DNA of 64,000 nucleotides from Leuctra nigra. Its lineage: Eukaryota > Arthropoda > Insecta > Plecoptera > Leuctridae. The notes under the pieces were generated by a model. That model searched no databases, was not told the origin of the DNA, and saw only the letters and a list, made by a program, of their open reading frames with translations. Shown piece by piece: positions 21,782 through 33,757 of this stretch. The translations under genes were made by a program, and so were the position numbers. Position 1 is the first letter of the stretch; each line of letters starts with the position of its first letter. The DNA lies in assembly GCA_934045905.1 (NCBI GenBank), contig OW203771.1:24498069-24562068 (forward strand). Direction: 5' to 3'.

Positions 21782-22270
21782 CTCTCACTATAACCATCCA
21801 TATTGCTAAATTTGGTCCTATTGAAGCAACGATGTCCTTGGTCCTACCCACTTTGTATGAAAGTTATGTTACTATTAATACTTAGCTTATACTGAAAATT
21901 GGAAATAAAAAATAATAAATGCATAACTATACTTCAAAAGTAGCTCATCGTATTTTATATGATTTTTTGGTTGACGAAAAAATCTAAGATATTTGTTTAG
22001 ATTTATTTATGATGATTTATTCATATTTAAATTTCTTCACAGTTCACCCCAACGTTTCGGCGGACATGGCGCTTCCATCTTCAAGTGAAGAGTGACGTCA
22101 TTCTTTATCAGCAAGTCACTCACGTGAACCGAAACATCGTCGGAAAAAACATAATAATAATGGAGCCTACAGTTGAATAGTATAAATTATTTTTAAGATT
22201 TTGCAATCGGTCTGACTTGACATTGCAATTTTATCATGTTTCCGACCTTGTTTGAATCACTCTTATCAAT
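21782..22270. other. Intergenic DNA upstream of Gr copy B
   Basis: No gene. Around 22,040-22,150 it carries CCAACGTTTCGGCGGACATG and a TTCAAGTGAAGA palindrome, resembling the centre of the foldback element at 23,651-23,828. Confidence 0.4.
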
Positions 22271-22880
22271 AGGAAAACGCTCAGTGTAACGCGTTGATGA
22301 GCGAGCACGGGGTACGTGCAAGTTCTCGAACCGGAAATGCGTACACAACGCACAAAAACATACATCCATATTTAATCGAAATATGATCACTCAATCAATA
22401 AAAAAAGTATATGCTTTTCATCGAAAATCATCTAAGCACCCTGGTAAATATAGCAAATCAGATTCAATTCAAGTGGCACTGGAAAACATTACTTTCGATA
22501 CTTCATTACTGACAGATATTAAAAATGTCAATAAGTTCATACGTTCTTAACTGATTGGGATGAAATTTTGTAAAATAAGAGGCAATGTTGGTCTTAATGA
22601 TCATGCAAAGTATGACTTTGATCAGAATTATCGAACACGTTTTCATTTTTCAGCCTATCAGGAGATATTTATTTAAATTTTAACCAATAAATGGATTTCA
22701 AAAAAATTAGGGTCTGCAAACAGAGAAGGTTGGTTTTACATGTGTGCAAAATTTCAGATCGATCGCTGAAACGGTGCAACCTGTGTATCGGTTAATAGCA
22801 GAAAAAAAACAAAAAAAAACAAAAAAACAGAGGTCCGTGCCAAAAGAGCCAAAAGGAGACGCTCGCTTCGCTCGCTCAAT
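22271..22880 (+). repeat. Unclassified dispersed repeat, copy 2
   Basis: Left end AGGAAAACGCTCAGTGTAAC, right end CGCTCGCTTCGCTCGCTCAA preceded by an A-rich tract and GAGGTCCGTGCCAAAAGAGC. Both family ends are present. No convincing coding region. Confidence 0.7.
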
Positions 22881-24557
22881 AATACTCTCGATTTTAGACA
22901 CCAGTTTTTCCTGCTTTTGCGTTCAAAATAGTTTCCAAGTTGTGGGAATTCGTTCCCCAAACAGATGCGATTTCAATGATAATTCAGTTTCATAATTGAA
23001 AGGCGACTTTCAAAGAACGAGCAAAATGTAAAAACACTGCTTATAACAATTTTTATTTGTTTATATACAGATGTCAAATATGTAAAAGTGTAATGTGCGT
23101 ATCTTGAGCTATACCCAACCACTTTCAGACCTTCCACAGCAAAGGGGGTTGGGGTGGGAGAGGTTCCACTACGGCATGCTCTAAATGAGATGTAAAAGAC
23201 AAGCGAACTTTAACCATCAGTTGGTTGGTTTTTTGCAGGTCGCCTCTCAAATTGATTCATTCACTTGTCTAAGGAATTACAAAATACTTACTTTAAAAAT
23301 CGCCCGACTGAAGAAAATCAGATTTGCAAAGAGGACGACGAATTAACTAGAAACTTGCAGCTACTCCTAGCTAGTTGAATTAGTTTCAAGGACTCGTTCA
23401 AAAGTATTGAATTCTCATAGCATTTTATTGGCCACTTGATACAATGAAACATAGGTATTATAGTAATTACACTGGCGTGATCAAGCGGGTTAATAAATAT
23501 TGAAGAACTTCGCTAGAAGTAACTAACACCTTCATTAAGTAGATACAACACGCTCAGCCTGCAAAGTTCAAAGTTTGAACCTTATACAATGTTTTCAAAA
23601 AAAAAGTAACAAATATTTGAGTTGACTGAGAGTCTGAGAGCTATCGTAATATGCAACTAGTGGCTTTTCGATACACGCTCTATGATGTTTTTGTGATGTT
23701 GGCCCCCATCAGTCTTCACCTGAAGATGGCAGCGCTACGACTGCCGAAACGTAGTGACAAACGGCCCTTTTGGGGGCCAATATCACAAAAACATTATAGA
23801 GCGTGTACCGAAAAGCCACTAGTTGCATAACAAATATTTATTTTAAGAGCCCGTTTTAATTGATGAAATACCTTCGTGCTTAATATTATGGAACATGAAG
23901 AACATTGATGCACAAATTAATAATCAGAACACTGCTTACTTCAAATAATGCTTCACCGATTTTGGAATAATTCGTCTAGTATAATATATGTCCAAAAATT
24001 GAGGCCAACATAATCCATATCAATGATACAGAATCCACGGAAAATGTGCAATTCATAGCTTGCACGAACTTCTTTTGTTTTATATCAGCAATGCAAAATT
24101 ATTGAATTTTCCGCTTGTGGACGGACATCTTGTTGGCACGTTTGACGGGTCAGATTTATAACTTTATTGATGTAAATCGATGTATTTTTAAAATGTGAGT
24201 GATTCCTCTTCGTACTAAAGATAACTCTGGAGCGGCGGAGCCTATACAATTTCCCAGGTACTCATTAACCATAAAATATCGTCAATGAAACAGAGAATCA
24301 CAGCGATTCTGCGTGCCATCAAGATGGTAGCAGGCAACAATGAGATGACATCACGTGCAAACTAGGAATACGTAAATAAATATACCTACCACTCGATCTG
24401 ATTTACCTTTTCGAAATCAATGGACAAAAAATAAATTACCTCATTAATGAATAACATAGGAAACTATAGTTAATAATAAATTCACTTAATTTCAAAAAAT
24501 ATAAACATAGAAGAACAAATCAAATACTTTTGTAACCATGTTCCTTATAGTAGTAAC
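22881..24557. other. Intergenic DNA with one foldback element
   Basis: No gene. 23,280-23,540 is a diverged copy of the Gr upstream block seen at 1,860-2,130 and 17,530-17,800. No matching Gr exon is visible nearby, so it may be the remnant of a lost array member. Confidence 0.45.
23651..23828. mobile_element. 178-bp foldback MITE
   Basis: ATGCAACTAGTGGCTTTTCG at the left is the near-complement of CGAAAAGCCACTAGTTGCAT at the right; the arms are ~58 bp with few mismatches. The centre contains CACCTGAAGATGGC and CTGCCGAAACGT. No coding capacity. Confidence 0.75.
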
Positions 24558-25468
24558 TAGGAAAACGCTCTGAGTAACGCGTTGATGAGCGAGCACGGAT
24601 ACGCGCAACACCTCGAACCGAAATTATGTTTATCGAAAATGTCCTTAAAAGCCAATAATTCTTGAATTTCGTCACAGACTTGTATGAAAATCTCCAACAA
24701 TTCCTAAAATATTGGTCCCAATAACCACGCAAAGTTTTAAGTTGATCGATTGAACCTTTATGATTGAACGATTCCTTGTTTATTTCCAAAAATCACAGGA
24801 TATCGTTCAAAAAAATGTTAAACGGTCATATCAGTTTCATAATACGTTTGAAAGTTTCTGCTCTAACAACCTTGAAGTGAAGATTCGAAGATTCCGTGAA
24901 ATATGAAATTCGAGAAATATGATAGCCAACACGCAAAATATCCGTAAACTGTCGATAACTTTTGAATTTAAACACAGTTTAGTCTGAAAATTGTCAGAAA
25001 AACAGATAATGTTGGACCCGATGACCATACAAAATTTAAAGTTGATCGGTAAAACGGTTCTGGATTAAATTTCAAAATGCACATGAAATATCTTTTAAAT
25101 TTTAACCAATGGGAGGATTTGGCTGAAAATTTGTAAAATAAGAGACAATGTTGGTCCTAATGACCATGCAAAATATAAGGTCGATCACATTTGTCGAAGT
25201 CCATTTTCATTTTTCAGCCTATCAGGAGATGTTTATTTAAATTTCAACCAATGAATGGATTTCAAAAAAATTAGGATCTGCAAACAGAGAAGGTTGGTTT
25301 TACATGTGTGCAAAATTTCAGATCGATCGGTGAAACGGTGCGACCTGTGTATCGGCTATTAGCAGCCAAAAACAAAAACAACAACAAAAAAACAAAAAAA
25401 ACAAAAAAAAAAAAACAGAGGTCCGTGCCAAAAGAGCCAAAAGGAGACGCTCGCTTCGCTCGCTCAAC
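24558..25468 (+). repeat. Unclassified dispersed repeat, copy 3 (longest)
   Basis: Left end CTAGGAAAACGCTCTGAGTA, right end CGCTCGCTTCGCTCGCTCAA. Internal segments are shared with copies 1, 2 and 7 (GGGAGGATTTGGCTGAAA; GAGACAATGTTGGTCCTAAT). About 910 bp. Confidence 0.7.
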
Positions 25469-26800
25469 AATAAAAAAAAATTTGTACTGACATTATTCTA
25501 ATTCCTTCACAACTAAACAATAATTGCTGTTTTTTTATTGATCATCTGTTTAATACTCAATGAAAAATTTCATTTTCATTTCAAGTCGCCGTAAAGTATT
25601 GTAGCTAAGCCTTTATTTTTATCTTTAGAACAGTGAGATTACTGCTTTCATTTCTAATTCAATGCATTCCCTATAATTTATAATAATTCTAGCATATTAA
25701 TCATATTTCCTATATTTACAATTTCTAATAATATATTATAATCTTTATTGAATAAAAAGACTCTGCCTCACAAATAAGGTTGCTAAAAAGCACAGAATAA
25801 TAATCAACATATAAATGAAACTAATACTATTAATACAAAGTGAACTAAAACTACCAATTACAAATTATAAAGGTGATTGCGAAAAATTCTTATAGAACCT
25901 TTCAAAACTAACAATACTATATCGTCTATAAAATTTCTAATATTTACAATTGAAAAAACGTCGACAAAATTCGTAAAAAAAAACAGCGGAATGGTTCCTC
26001 GAGCGCCAACAAAAGACCGATGACCTCGATCTTATCGAGATCATCCTTACTATGAGATTCTTACTTATTGAGATCATACTGTGTCCTTGAGGCATCAATT
26101 TAATAATAGCAGTGTTTGCAATAAAGTTCTCTCTTAAAAACGACAAATTTAAGAAATCTTAAATATATTACTTATACCTATGCAATTGGGGTGAATATTT
26201 ACTTCACAGAAACATATCTGGATAAATGCAAATTCCTATCCTATACTCGTTTAAAAAAACTAATAGATAGCATTTAACACAATTTATTCACATTTCCTTC
26301 ATCCAAATGAAATTATGTGTAATTAAATACGTGTGATCAAAAGAGTTTATGAATATTTAAGAACATAATGAGGTAGCAGAAGGTAACTATGACAACTGTA
26401 CAATAAACACCAAACTCTTCCAACTTTAGCAATAATTCCAGATCGCACGAAATACATTGCACACTTATTTTGCGGATAAAATAGAAAGGGCAAAAAACTA
26501 AAAATTACTTAATTCAATTAATCATGAAATGCAAATCTTGGTAGATGATACAAATATTCTGAAATAATGGTAGAAATACCACGATATTTACCTCAAGAAT
26601 ATTTCACGGCTAGAAATAAATACATTTGCATTATATTATTGACAGTTGTAATTTATGTTATGGTAATTAAAAGCTATTTGAGCTAACAATTATTAATTTT
26701 ATTATTGATTTGAACATTTTTAGTAAATAGATTTGGTAAAATGGCAGAAAGGGTAAAGTCCAAAACCCCTCAGAAAAACCCCTCAGAAAAAGCGCTCTGG
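25469..26800. other. AT-rich intergenic DNA
   Basis: No gene recognised. 26,330-26,460 resembles part of the Gr upstream block (TATGACAACTGTACAATAAAC), again suggesting duplicated Gr flank without an adjacent exon. Confidence 0.4.
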
Positions 26801-27340
26801 GAAACGCTCTGTTTATCGCGTTAATCAGCGAGCCTGGGCATGTGCATCGTATGCGTGTGCAAGTTTCTGCTCTACGGACCTTGGAATGATCTGAGAAACG
26901 AAATGCGTCAAATCAGCAGTGATAAAATATCTGAAATTTCCATCAAAAAGTTTAACAAATATTTCAAATTCGCATTTTGAAGTTAACTTCAGATAAGTCT
27001 GAAAATTGCTAAAGCACCTCAAATGTTGGTCCCGATGACCATGCAAAATTTGAAGTTGATTTGAGGTCAAACAGTTCCAGATTTAATTTAAACAAATATA
27101 TGATTTGTTTAAAAACTACACACGAGACCACTCTTCAAGCTAGAGTGCAAAATTGCTGATCGATTGGTTGAACGGTTTGATCTGGGAAGTGCAGCAAAAA
27201 CCTTGAAGAAGAAGAAGAAAAAGTGCTATGAATACGGCAGTGACGGTCGTTCCGTTTGCTTAATCACGATTGCAAATGTCGCTTGCTGTTCGAAGACTCG
27301 CTTATCAATGCGTTATACATATCGTTTTCCTAGTTTACTA
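26801..27340 (+). repeat. Unclassified dispersed repeat, copy 4 (both ends inverted)
   Basis: The left end GGGAAACGCTCTGTTTATCG is followed by GCGAGCC. Unlike the other copies, the right end continues past the CGCTTATCAA stretch to ATGCGTTATACATATCGTTTTCCTAG, the inverted form of the family's left end. This shows the family can carry terminal inverted repeats of ~35 bp. Confidence 0.6.
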
Positions 27341-27359
27341 GTTGACCACTAGAACGCTC

Positions 27360-27607
27360 CGCCCCCTGATACGTCACGAGTCACGTGACCGAGTGGCGGG
27401 AACATGGTTGTGGGCCAGATCGTCGCCGCGCGCCATTAGAACACATAGGGAAGTCAGTTCGGTTGATGCAAGAATCGTATTTCAGTGACGACAATGTTAC
27501 CGAAATGTGTTGTGTCGGGGTGTAACATCAGCACAAAGATTCCCCGAATAATACTTCATGGATTTTCTAGTAATTTTGCTTTGTCTTCATATAATGTTTT
27601 ATCGTAA
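27360..27607 (+). pseudogene. THAP-type zinc-finger start (first exon or remnant)
   Basis: A 37-codon frame starts at ATG 27,494 and ends at 27,607. It begins MLPKCVVSGCNISTK and continues IILHGFSS. A Met-Pro region with C-x4-C followed by a basic stretch and a (L/F)H-x-F segment is how THAP zinc-binding domains start; the second half (C-x2-H) is absent. The preceding ~130 bp are unusually CpG-rich, as in a promoter or 5' UTR. It is convergent with the end of Gr copy A, only ~20 bp away. It may be the first exon of a THAP gene, a P-element-type transposase fragment, or a chance match. I cannot find the next exon. Confidence 0.35.
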
Positions 27608-27629
27608 CGCGTGCACAATTCGTGTGGAT

Positions 27630-29756
27630 CTAAGGAGAGATTTCCGTTGCTGACTCTGTCTTCTCAGGAGATCGCACATTGAGCAGGACGATCAAGTAGG
27701 TGGTGATAGCTCCTCCCATCTGCAACATCAGACCACGCGTTACAAAACTGTCTTCTTCTTCATCAGTTCCAACAACATATGAACCAAGTAAACTCACCGA
27801 GTACAACAGATCCAAGTCCATGGAAAAGAACCCACCAGCTGTAAAGTCGATCTTCTTTTGGGTCAGAGTGATCGAAAAAACCGTCAACTTTATGGAAATA
27901 AACATACGATAATTAAACATCTTTCATCAAACACTATATTTTCTCTGTACCACGATACACTCATTTCACGCAAAAGATTCCAAATCACAACGAATTTAAC
28001 ACTGTTCTATAATAAAGAAAGAGGCACTATCAACTACACTTTAATTCTTTGCTCTACTCCGTAATAACTTCGGTTGTTGACACTAAATAATTATACATTC
28101 TTAAACTCAAGGTTGAAACAATAGTAACGAATGTCTTGAATGAAAGGAGAGTTGTTTGGTATGGTGGTACTCTGTGCGACACATCCAGTTAGAAGAAAGC
28201 GAGGACGACCTGTAGAGATAGGAAGAGGCAGTAGGTTACATGAAGGCTTGAGGGCTGACAGATCAGGATTGCTAGGATATGAGGAGGCGGTGGTTTCTCA
28301 AGTGTAGGAAACGGCCATAGATTTGTAAAGAACCCGAATTGTCTGAAAGTTTGAACTCCAATCTTTTTCATAAACGTAGAGATCATAACACAACGGTTCA
28401 ATACGGTGCATATTATTGGCAATTCATAACTATAACGACTCATAAAATCAAACTGATCGTCTCATTCTATATAAAACAAACACACTTTCACAACAAGCAA
28501 AATATCAAGTACCCCTCTTTGAATCTTCTGATTGGTTGTTCTTGACACAATTCGGGTGACCACGCATCTTGTTCTCTCGCTCTGTAATAGTAAGAAATCA
28601 GTGAAATAGAGTTCATATTTAATTAATTTGATTTATCAATACAATAGCTACTCGTATCTTACTTCAGACCTAGCAACGTTGCACACGAAACATAGCGTTG
28701 ATAGTTGAATGACGTAAATCAGAGAATAATAAATTATAAAAGTTTCAAATTGTCTTTCTCTAAACCCTTTATACCCTCGAAGACAAATGTGACAATTTGC
28801 ACGAAGTATGTTCCAATAACAATGAGAAAGGGCAAGGAATAAAGATCGTTGACAATCTTAGCGGAGTCGCAAAGTATCAAGTGTACAGACGACGCCGTTC
28901 GTAAAGTAACAAGGTCAACTTGACGACCTTGAGCCTCCAGGTATTCGTTTAGAAGACGGAAGCGTTGACGTAGAGCGTGGACACAAGAAACGAACTGATA
29001 TTCCGAGAGAATAATTATGTAAAATGGAACGTAGAATCCAATACAGATTATAACTGGTGCTTCGAATCCACTAACAAAAGCATCCAACATACATAATAAT
29101 AGAGTGCGGAGAAATGGAATAACCGTAGCTGCGATCACAAAACATTAGTTCCTTGAGTGTGGAATGTGCACGTTCATATTTTCCATTGCAATATCAATAT
29201 CATGTAAATATTTAAAGAATAGATTGAAATCATTTTGACGAAATCCTTTTAGAAAAAGACAGGTTGTTGAGATTACCTCGCATGCATTGCGAAATAACAA
29301 TGTATATTGCTGAATGGATCCCGGTTTATAATTTGCATCGTCGAAAGAATGAATCAAACTGTCTAAGTATAACTTAAACACCACTATCAGTGCGATGACG
29401 ATGACAGCGCTGTAGACCGCTCCAAGACGTGACACTACAAGAGTGACGCTGCCATTGACGTGTTTGACGCGACAACTGACGAGACCAATGAGTTGTGAGA
29501 TGTAGATCATCGGCAAGGCGCTGGACAACGCGTCTACTGGCCTCCAGCGAGCGCGGAGTTTCTGGAGAACGCTGTCTTCATCATTTACCCACTCGTCACG
29601 AGGTCGGTCTGGATACCAGAGGGCTCCAGCTTCCATAGATACTTCATCATTTGTGGTTGAAATCATTTCCTTGCTTTGGATGAAGTCGAACTTTTCGTTC
29701 TCTGCTCGTCTTGGAAAAACAGCAGATTTGATGATGCGAAGATCAGGCAAGATCAA
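27630..29756 (-). pseudogene. Gustatory receptor-like copy A, inactivated by a stop codon and a frameshift
   Basis: The same four-exon layout as copies B-D is visible. Exon 1 runs ~29,756-28,673 (family-equivalent Met at 29,666), exon 2 is 28,581-28,513, exon 3 is 27,887-27,798 and exon 4 is 27,719-27,630 (MGGAITTYLIVLLNV... stop). Exon 1 is broken twice. TAA at 29,147-29,145 replaces the AAA or CAA codon that follows SRN or SKN in the other copies. A frameshift near 28,745-28,765 moves the last exon-1 segment (...SLIYVIQLSTLCFVCNVARSE) out of the frame of the preceding KGLEKDN. Splice sites survive. Exon 2 has two unusual changes (Arg-Cys in place of Arg-Asp; final Gly for Glu). Closest in exon 1 to copy E. 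A sequencing error could explain one lesion, hardly both. Confidence 0.8.
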
Positions 29757-30199
29757 TCTATGGATAAAAAGTGCATGACTCCATTTGAATGAATGCTCCC
29801 GATTTATCTGCTCCTCACCAATGGACGTTCAAGAACAATAATTTTGGTTATGTGATATTCCCATGATTTTTTTCATGAATTTAGTAGAACGTAAATCTAT
29901 TAAATGTAGATCAACTTATAGATACATATTGGTAAAAGTTATAACATTTTCAAATAATTTTTTTCGTAGAATATTTTTATACACTTCTGTGTTCACATTT
30001 CTTGTGATAAGACTGTTAAGAATAATAAAGGAATAACGTTTCATTGTCAACTATACTTTATACTTATGATGTACATTTTAGTTACAGTTCATTTTATACC
30101 AAAGCAAATCGTAATGCCGCTGCTCAGCACTTTGAAGACCAACAACTTGAGCTAGAATAACAGCAAAAAATCTAACTTTAATCATGATTTTAAATCTTT
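29757..30199. other. Spacer between Gr copy A and the LINE
   Basis: The first ~90 bp match the upstream flank of copy E. The remainder is AT-rich with no gene. Confidence 0.4.
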
Positions 30200-30223
30200 T
30201 ATTTGTATTCTTCATAACCACCT

Positions 30224-30685
30224 ATGAAGCATGAAGTGTATAGAGATACTGGGAAGTTACCTAAACAGTGGAATGCTAATGACTGGATTGTTGTCATGGG
30301 AGGTTCCAATGACATTGGATGGAGAAATAAGATTGACATTGTAAAGGACATGACAACATTGGTATCGGAATTGCTTCCAATAAGTAAGCACATGAATGTT
30401 ATGATCAATACCATTCCTCCCAGGTTTGATAAACCAGAACTGAATGATGATATAAACTATGTTAATCAACACATTCACGCTGTGGTTAATACTATTAAGA
30501 ATAAAGATAGCTCCAAAGTATTTTTAAATTTTCTTGAAAATAAATTGTATTCACCTATGTATAACAAACAGGGATATCATCTGAATAGGAAAGGTAAGCT
30601 ACATTTGGCTAATTCAATTTCAAAGTATGTTCTCAGAAATGGCTGTTTTTTAGAATCATGCATGATGATGCCAAAGATAAAATAG
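30224..30685 (+). CDS. LINE ORF1 fragment, SGNH esterase-like domain
   Basis: A frame of 153 codons. VVMGGSNDIGW carries the Gly and Asn of SGNH hydrolase blocks, and QGYHLNRKGK the C-terminal His region; the nucleophile Ser block should lie upstream and is missing, so this is the 3' part of ORF1. Esterase-type ORF1 proteins are known in CR1/L2-group LINEs, where the domain is thought to help handle the RNA particle or membranes. The ATG used is internal; the true start was lost by 5' truncation (an in-frame TAA lies just upstream). It overlaps the start of ORF2 by 28 nt. Confidence 0.7.
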   Translation: MKHEVYRDTGKLPKQWNANDWIVVMGGSNDIGWRNKIDIVKDMTTLVSELLPISKHMNVMINTIPPRFDKPELNDDINYVNQHIHAVVNTIKNKDSSKVFLNFLENKLYSPMYNKQGYHLNRKGKLHLANSISKYVLRNGCFLESCMMMPKIK

Positions 30686-33600
30686 TTGAGTATAAACAGA
30701 AGAATGTTCAATTTGCGCATTTTCAAAGTCAAGTTATTGATATTGGGTCTAACAATGTTAGCTTGCCGTTGATTTCTAATACATTAGATCCTGCATTAAA
30801 TGCGTTGACGGAGTGTAATTTTCTAATGCATGTTAACATTCAATCTGTCAAAAATAAAGTTGAACAATTAGAGGCATTTATACAATCCCATCCATCAGAA
30901 ATAATTTGTTTATCTGAACATTGGCTTAGAAAAGATGATATCAATAATATTGTTTTACCAAGATATCACCTTGCCAATTCTTATTGCAGATCTATTAATA
31001 AATGTGGCGGCGTTTTAATTTATACTCAGTCCAACTTACAATATAAACAGTTTTTACTTGATCCAAACATAAATGTTGAAAAAGCATTTGAAAGTACAGC
31101 AGTAAGTGTTCAAACATCTCATGGTAATATCATCATTGTTTGCATTTATAGGTCACCAAATGGTGATTTTCAAGTGTTTATTGACAAACTTAAATTGTTG
31201 CTTCATTCATTATGTAATTCTAATAAGAAAATTATAGTATCCGGTGACTTTAATGTAAACTTTGCTTCAGATGATAATAGAGCGATTGCAATTATGGATA
31301 TATTTGATTCAAATGGACTAAAAATGATGATAAAAGAACCTATATACAAGGGTTACAAGTGTAACCAGTTCCTGCATTGATAACATATTCACAAATTGTG
31401 AGAAAGCTTCTGGTATGTCAATGGATGCTGATTTATCAGATCATTGTGTTCAATTTCTTAAGATTAAGTGTACTAATGAATATGTTAAACCAGTGTTTAT
31501 AAATAAGAGAACTTTTAAAAAGTGTCAAATTGATAATTTTACTCTGTTATTAAGTAACACCAATTGGGACAATGTCTATGTAAAGGACACTGTTGATGAT
31601 ATGTTTAATGAGTTCATGACTTTGTTCAATGAGAAATTTAATCGAGCTTTTCCATTGAAAAGAGTCAAGATAAAAAAAAATGGACAAAAAGTGAATGTAT
31701 GGTTTACGAAGGAATTACAGAGAATGTCAGAGGAGGTAAAAAATTTATATATTATTTCTAAAATGAATAACAATTCTTTAAATAAACTAAATTATCAAAA
31801 ATTGAAGCGGAAATATAAGAAAGCAATACAAACGAGTAAAAAACAGATGAATGTTGACATAATAAATTCTTCTAGTAACAAAGTAAAAGCAGCTTGGAAT
31901 TTGATAAAAAACAATAGTAATAATGAAAATTTTGATGCCAAAAGAAACGATAATGTTAAACTTGTGCGTGATGGAATCACATTCGAACATGTAAATGAAG
32001 TAACTAACTTTTTTAACATCTATTTTAAAAATGCTGCTACTAATGTATTGGAAAATTGTGAGAAACAATATACTGATAACAATATTGGTAAATTTGATAG
32101 AAACAAGACACCTTTCAGTAAAGAGTTCAAAATGTCTACGTTGAGCAAAAAAGGGTACTATGATATAATTGATAAAGTTACGGTAAAAGCATCTGCTGGT
32201 TTTGATGAAATCCCATGTAATATTATAAAACATGTTGCATTTTATGTGGCTGATCCTTTGATTTTTGTAATAAATGAGTCATTTTCAACAGGTGTTTTTC
32301 CTGAAAAACTAAAAAAGGCTATAATCAGCCCTCTGTTTAAGAAAGGAAACAAGGAGTTAGTCGATAATTACAGACCTTTAGCGTTACTTTCCGTTTTCTC
32401 TAAGATATTTGAAAAAGCTTTTTGTGACCAACTCATAAATTTTTTAGAACATAACACACTTTTGACTAATAGTCAGCATGGATTCCGTAGAGGTAAATCA
32501 ACGGTTACAGCAATTATGAGTTTTATTAACAATGTTCTTGTTTCACTTAATAATAAGAAATCGTCTATTGGCATTTTTTATGACTTTTCTAAAGCGTTTG
32601 ATATGGTCAATCATGCAAAATTATTATATAAGTTACAATATTTCGGAATTAATGGCGTTCCAAATAAGTGGATTAAGTCCTATCTTACAGACAGAAAGCA
32701 GGTCGTTAAATTAATAAACTCAAGTGGCATTCATTATTCAGATGAAGTTACTGTAAATATTGGTGTGCCACAAGGGTCTACGATTGCCCCGTTATTATTC
32801 ATATTATTTACAGATGATTTGCCTCATTTCGTTACGAATGGTAGTTTGACGTTATTTGCGGATGATACTACTCATTTTTTAAGTAATGAGATGGAATGTT
32901 CGTCCCATGGTAATGCTTCTGTTTCTAGTCGTAATAATACATTAGCGGTGGAACATCTTGCATCCTGGGTTGAAAGTAATAACTTGTGTTTAAATATGTC
33001 TAAAACGGTTCTATTGGAATTTCAACCTAATAGAAGTACCCATGATCTGACTTGTCCTTTGATTTATTTATATAATAAAAGTTTAGTTACAAAGAGTTCT
33101 ACAAAATATCTAGGTATCACATTGGATAATAAATTGAATTGGGAAGAACACATTAAAGATGTTGGGAGTAAAATTGTGTCCGGGTGTTTCCTCGTTAAAC
33201 GAATTTTGAGTATTAGTAATTTCACAACCGCAAAATTAATTTATTATTCTTATATTCATTCCAGGCTAACTTATGGAGTTATATTATGGGGACATTCATC
33301 TCGTATTAAGAGACTATTCATTCTACAAAAGAGATCTATTAGATATTTGGCAGACGCTAAATATGACCCTTGTACAGCAGGTGTGTTTTATAAGGACTCT
33401 TGTAGACCATTATTTAAAAGGTTTAATATTATGACTCTGCCTTGTATCTATATTTTTTATGTTATTATGTACGTTATTGAAAATAAGCATTTGACAATTG
33501 AGGGCAATGAAGTTCATTCGCATTTTACTAGAAATAATAAGGACCTAAGAACATCAGTAGTTAATTCAAAATATAATAAACAGGGTCCTTTATCTGTTGG

Positions 33601-33757
33601 TGTTATGTTTTATAATAAGTTAAGTGTAAATTTAAAGAGTAAAATTGATTACGATAGGTTACATATTTTTAAATATAATTTAAAAATGTTTCTTATTAAA
33701 AATTGTTTTTATTCCACTGATGAGTTTTTGACATTTGATCAAAATGATCATATTTAG
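30658..33757 (+). pseudogene. LINE ORF2: AP endonuclease plus reverse transcriptase, split by a frameshift
   Basis: The first part (30,658-31,380) holds the endonuclease: HVNIQSVKNK, LSEHW, GVLIY, CIYRSP and SGDFN. It then stops prematurely. Reading continues one base later from ~31,352 as VTSVTSSCIDNIFTN and joins the frame ending at 33,757, which has the final endonuclease SDH and the reverse transcriptase: NYRPLALLSVFSKIFEKA, QHGFRRGKST, DFSKAFDMV, GVPQGSTIAPLLF and FADD, then the thumb and C-terminal region. The shift needs one extra base between about 31,340 and 31,355. Apart from this the frame is clean over ~1,000 codons, so the insertion is young or the shift is a sequencing error. 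A programmed +1 shift is unlikely inside the endonuclease domain. Confidence 0.85.

Noticed and set aside
28161..28310. Short frame with KRGRP, AT-hook-like
   Set aside because: Only ~49 codons in Gr intron 2, no further motif; a five-residue match is not evidence.
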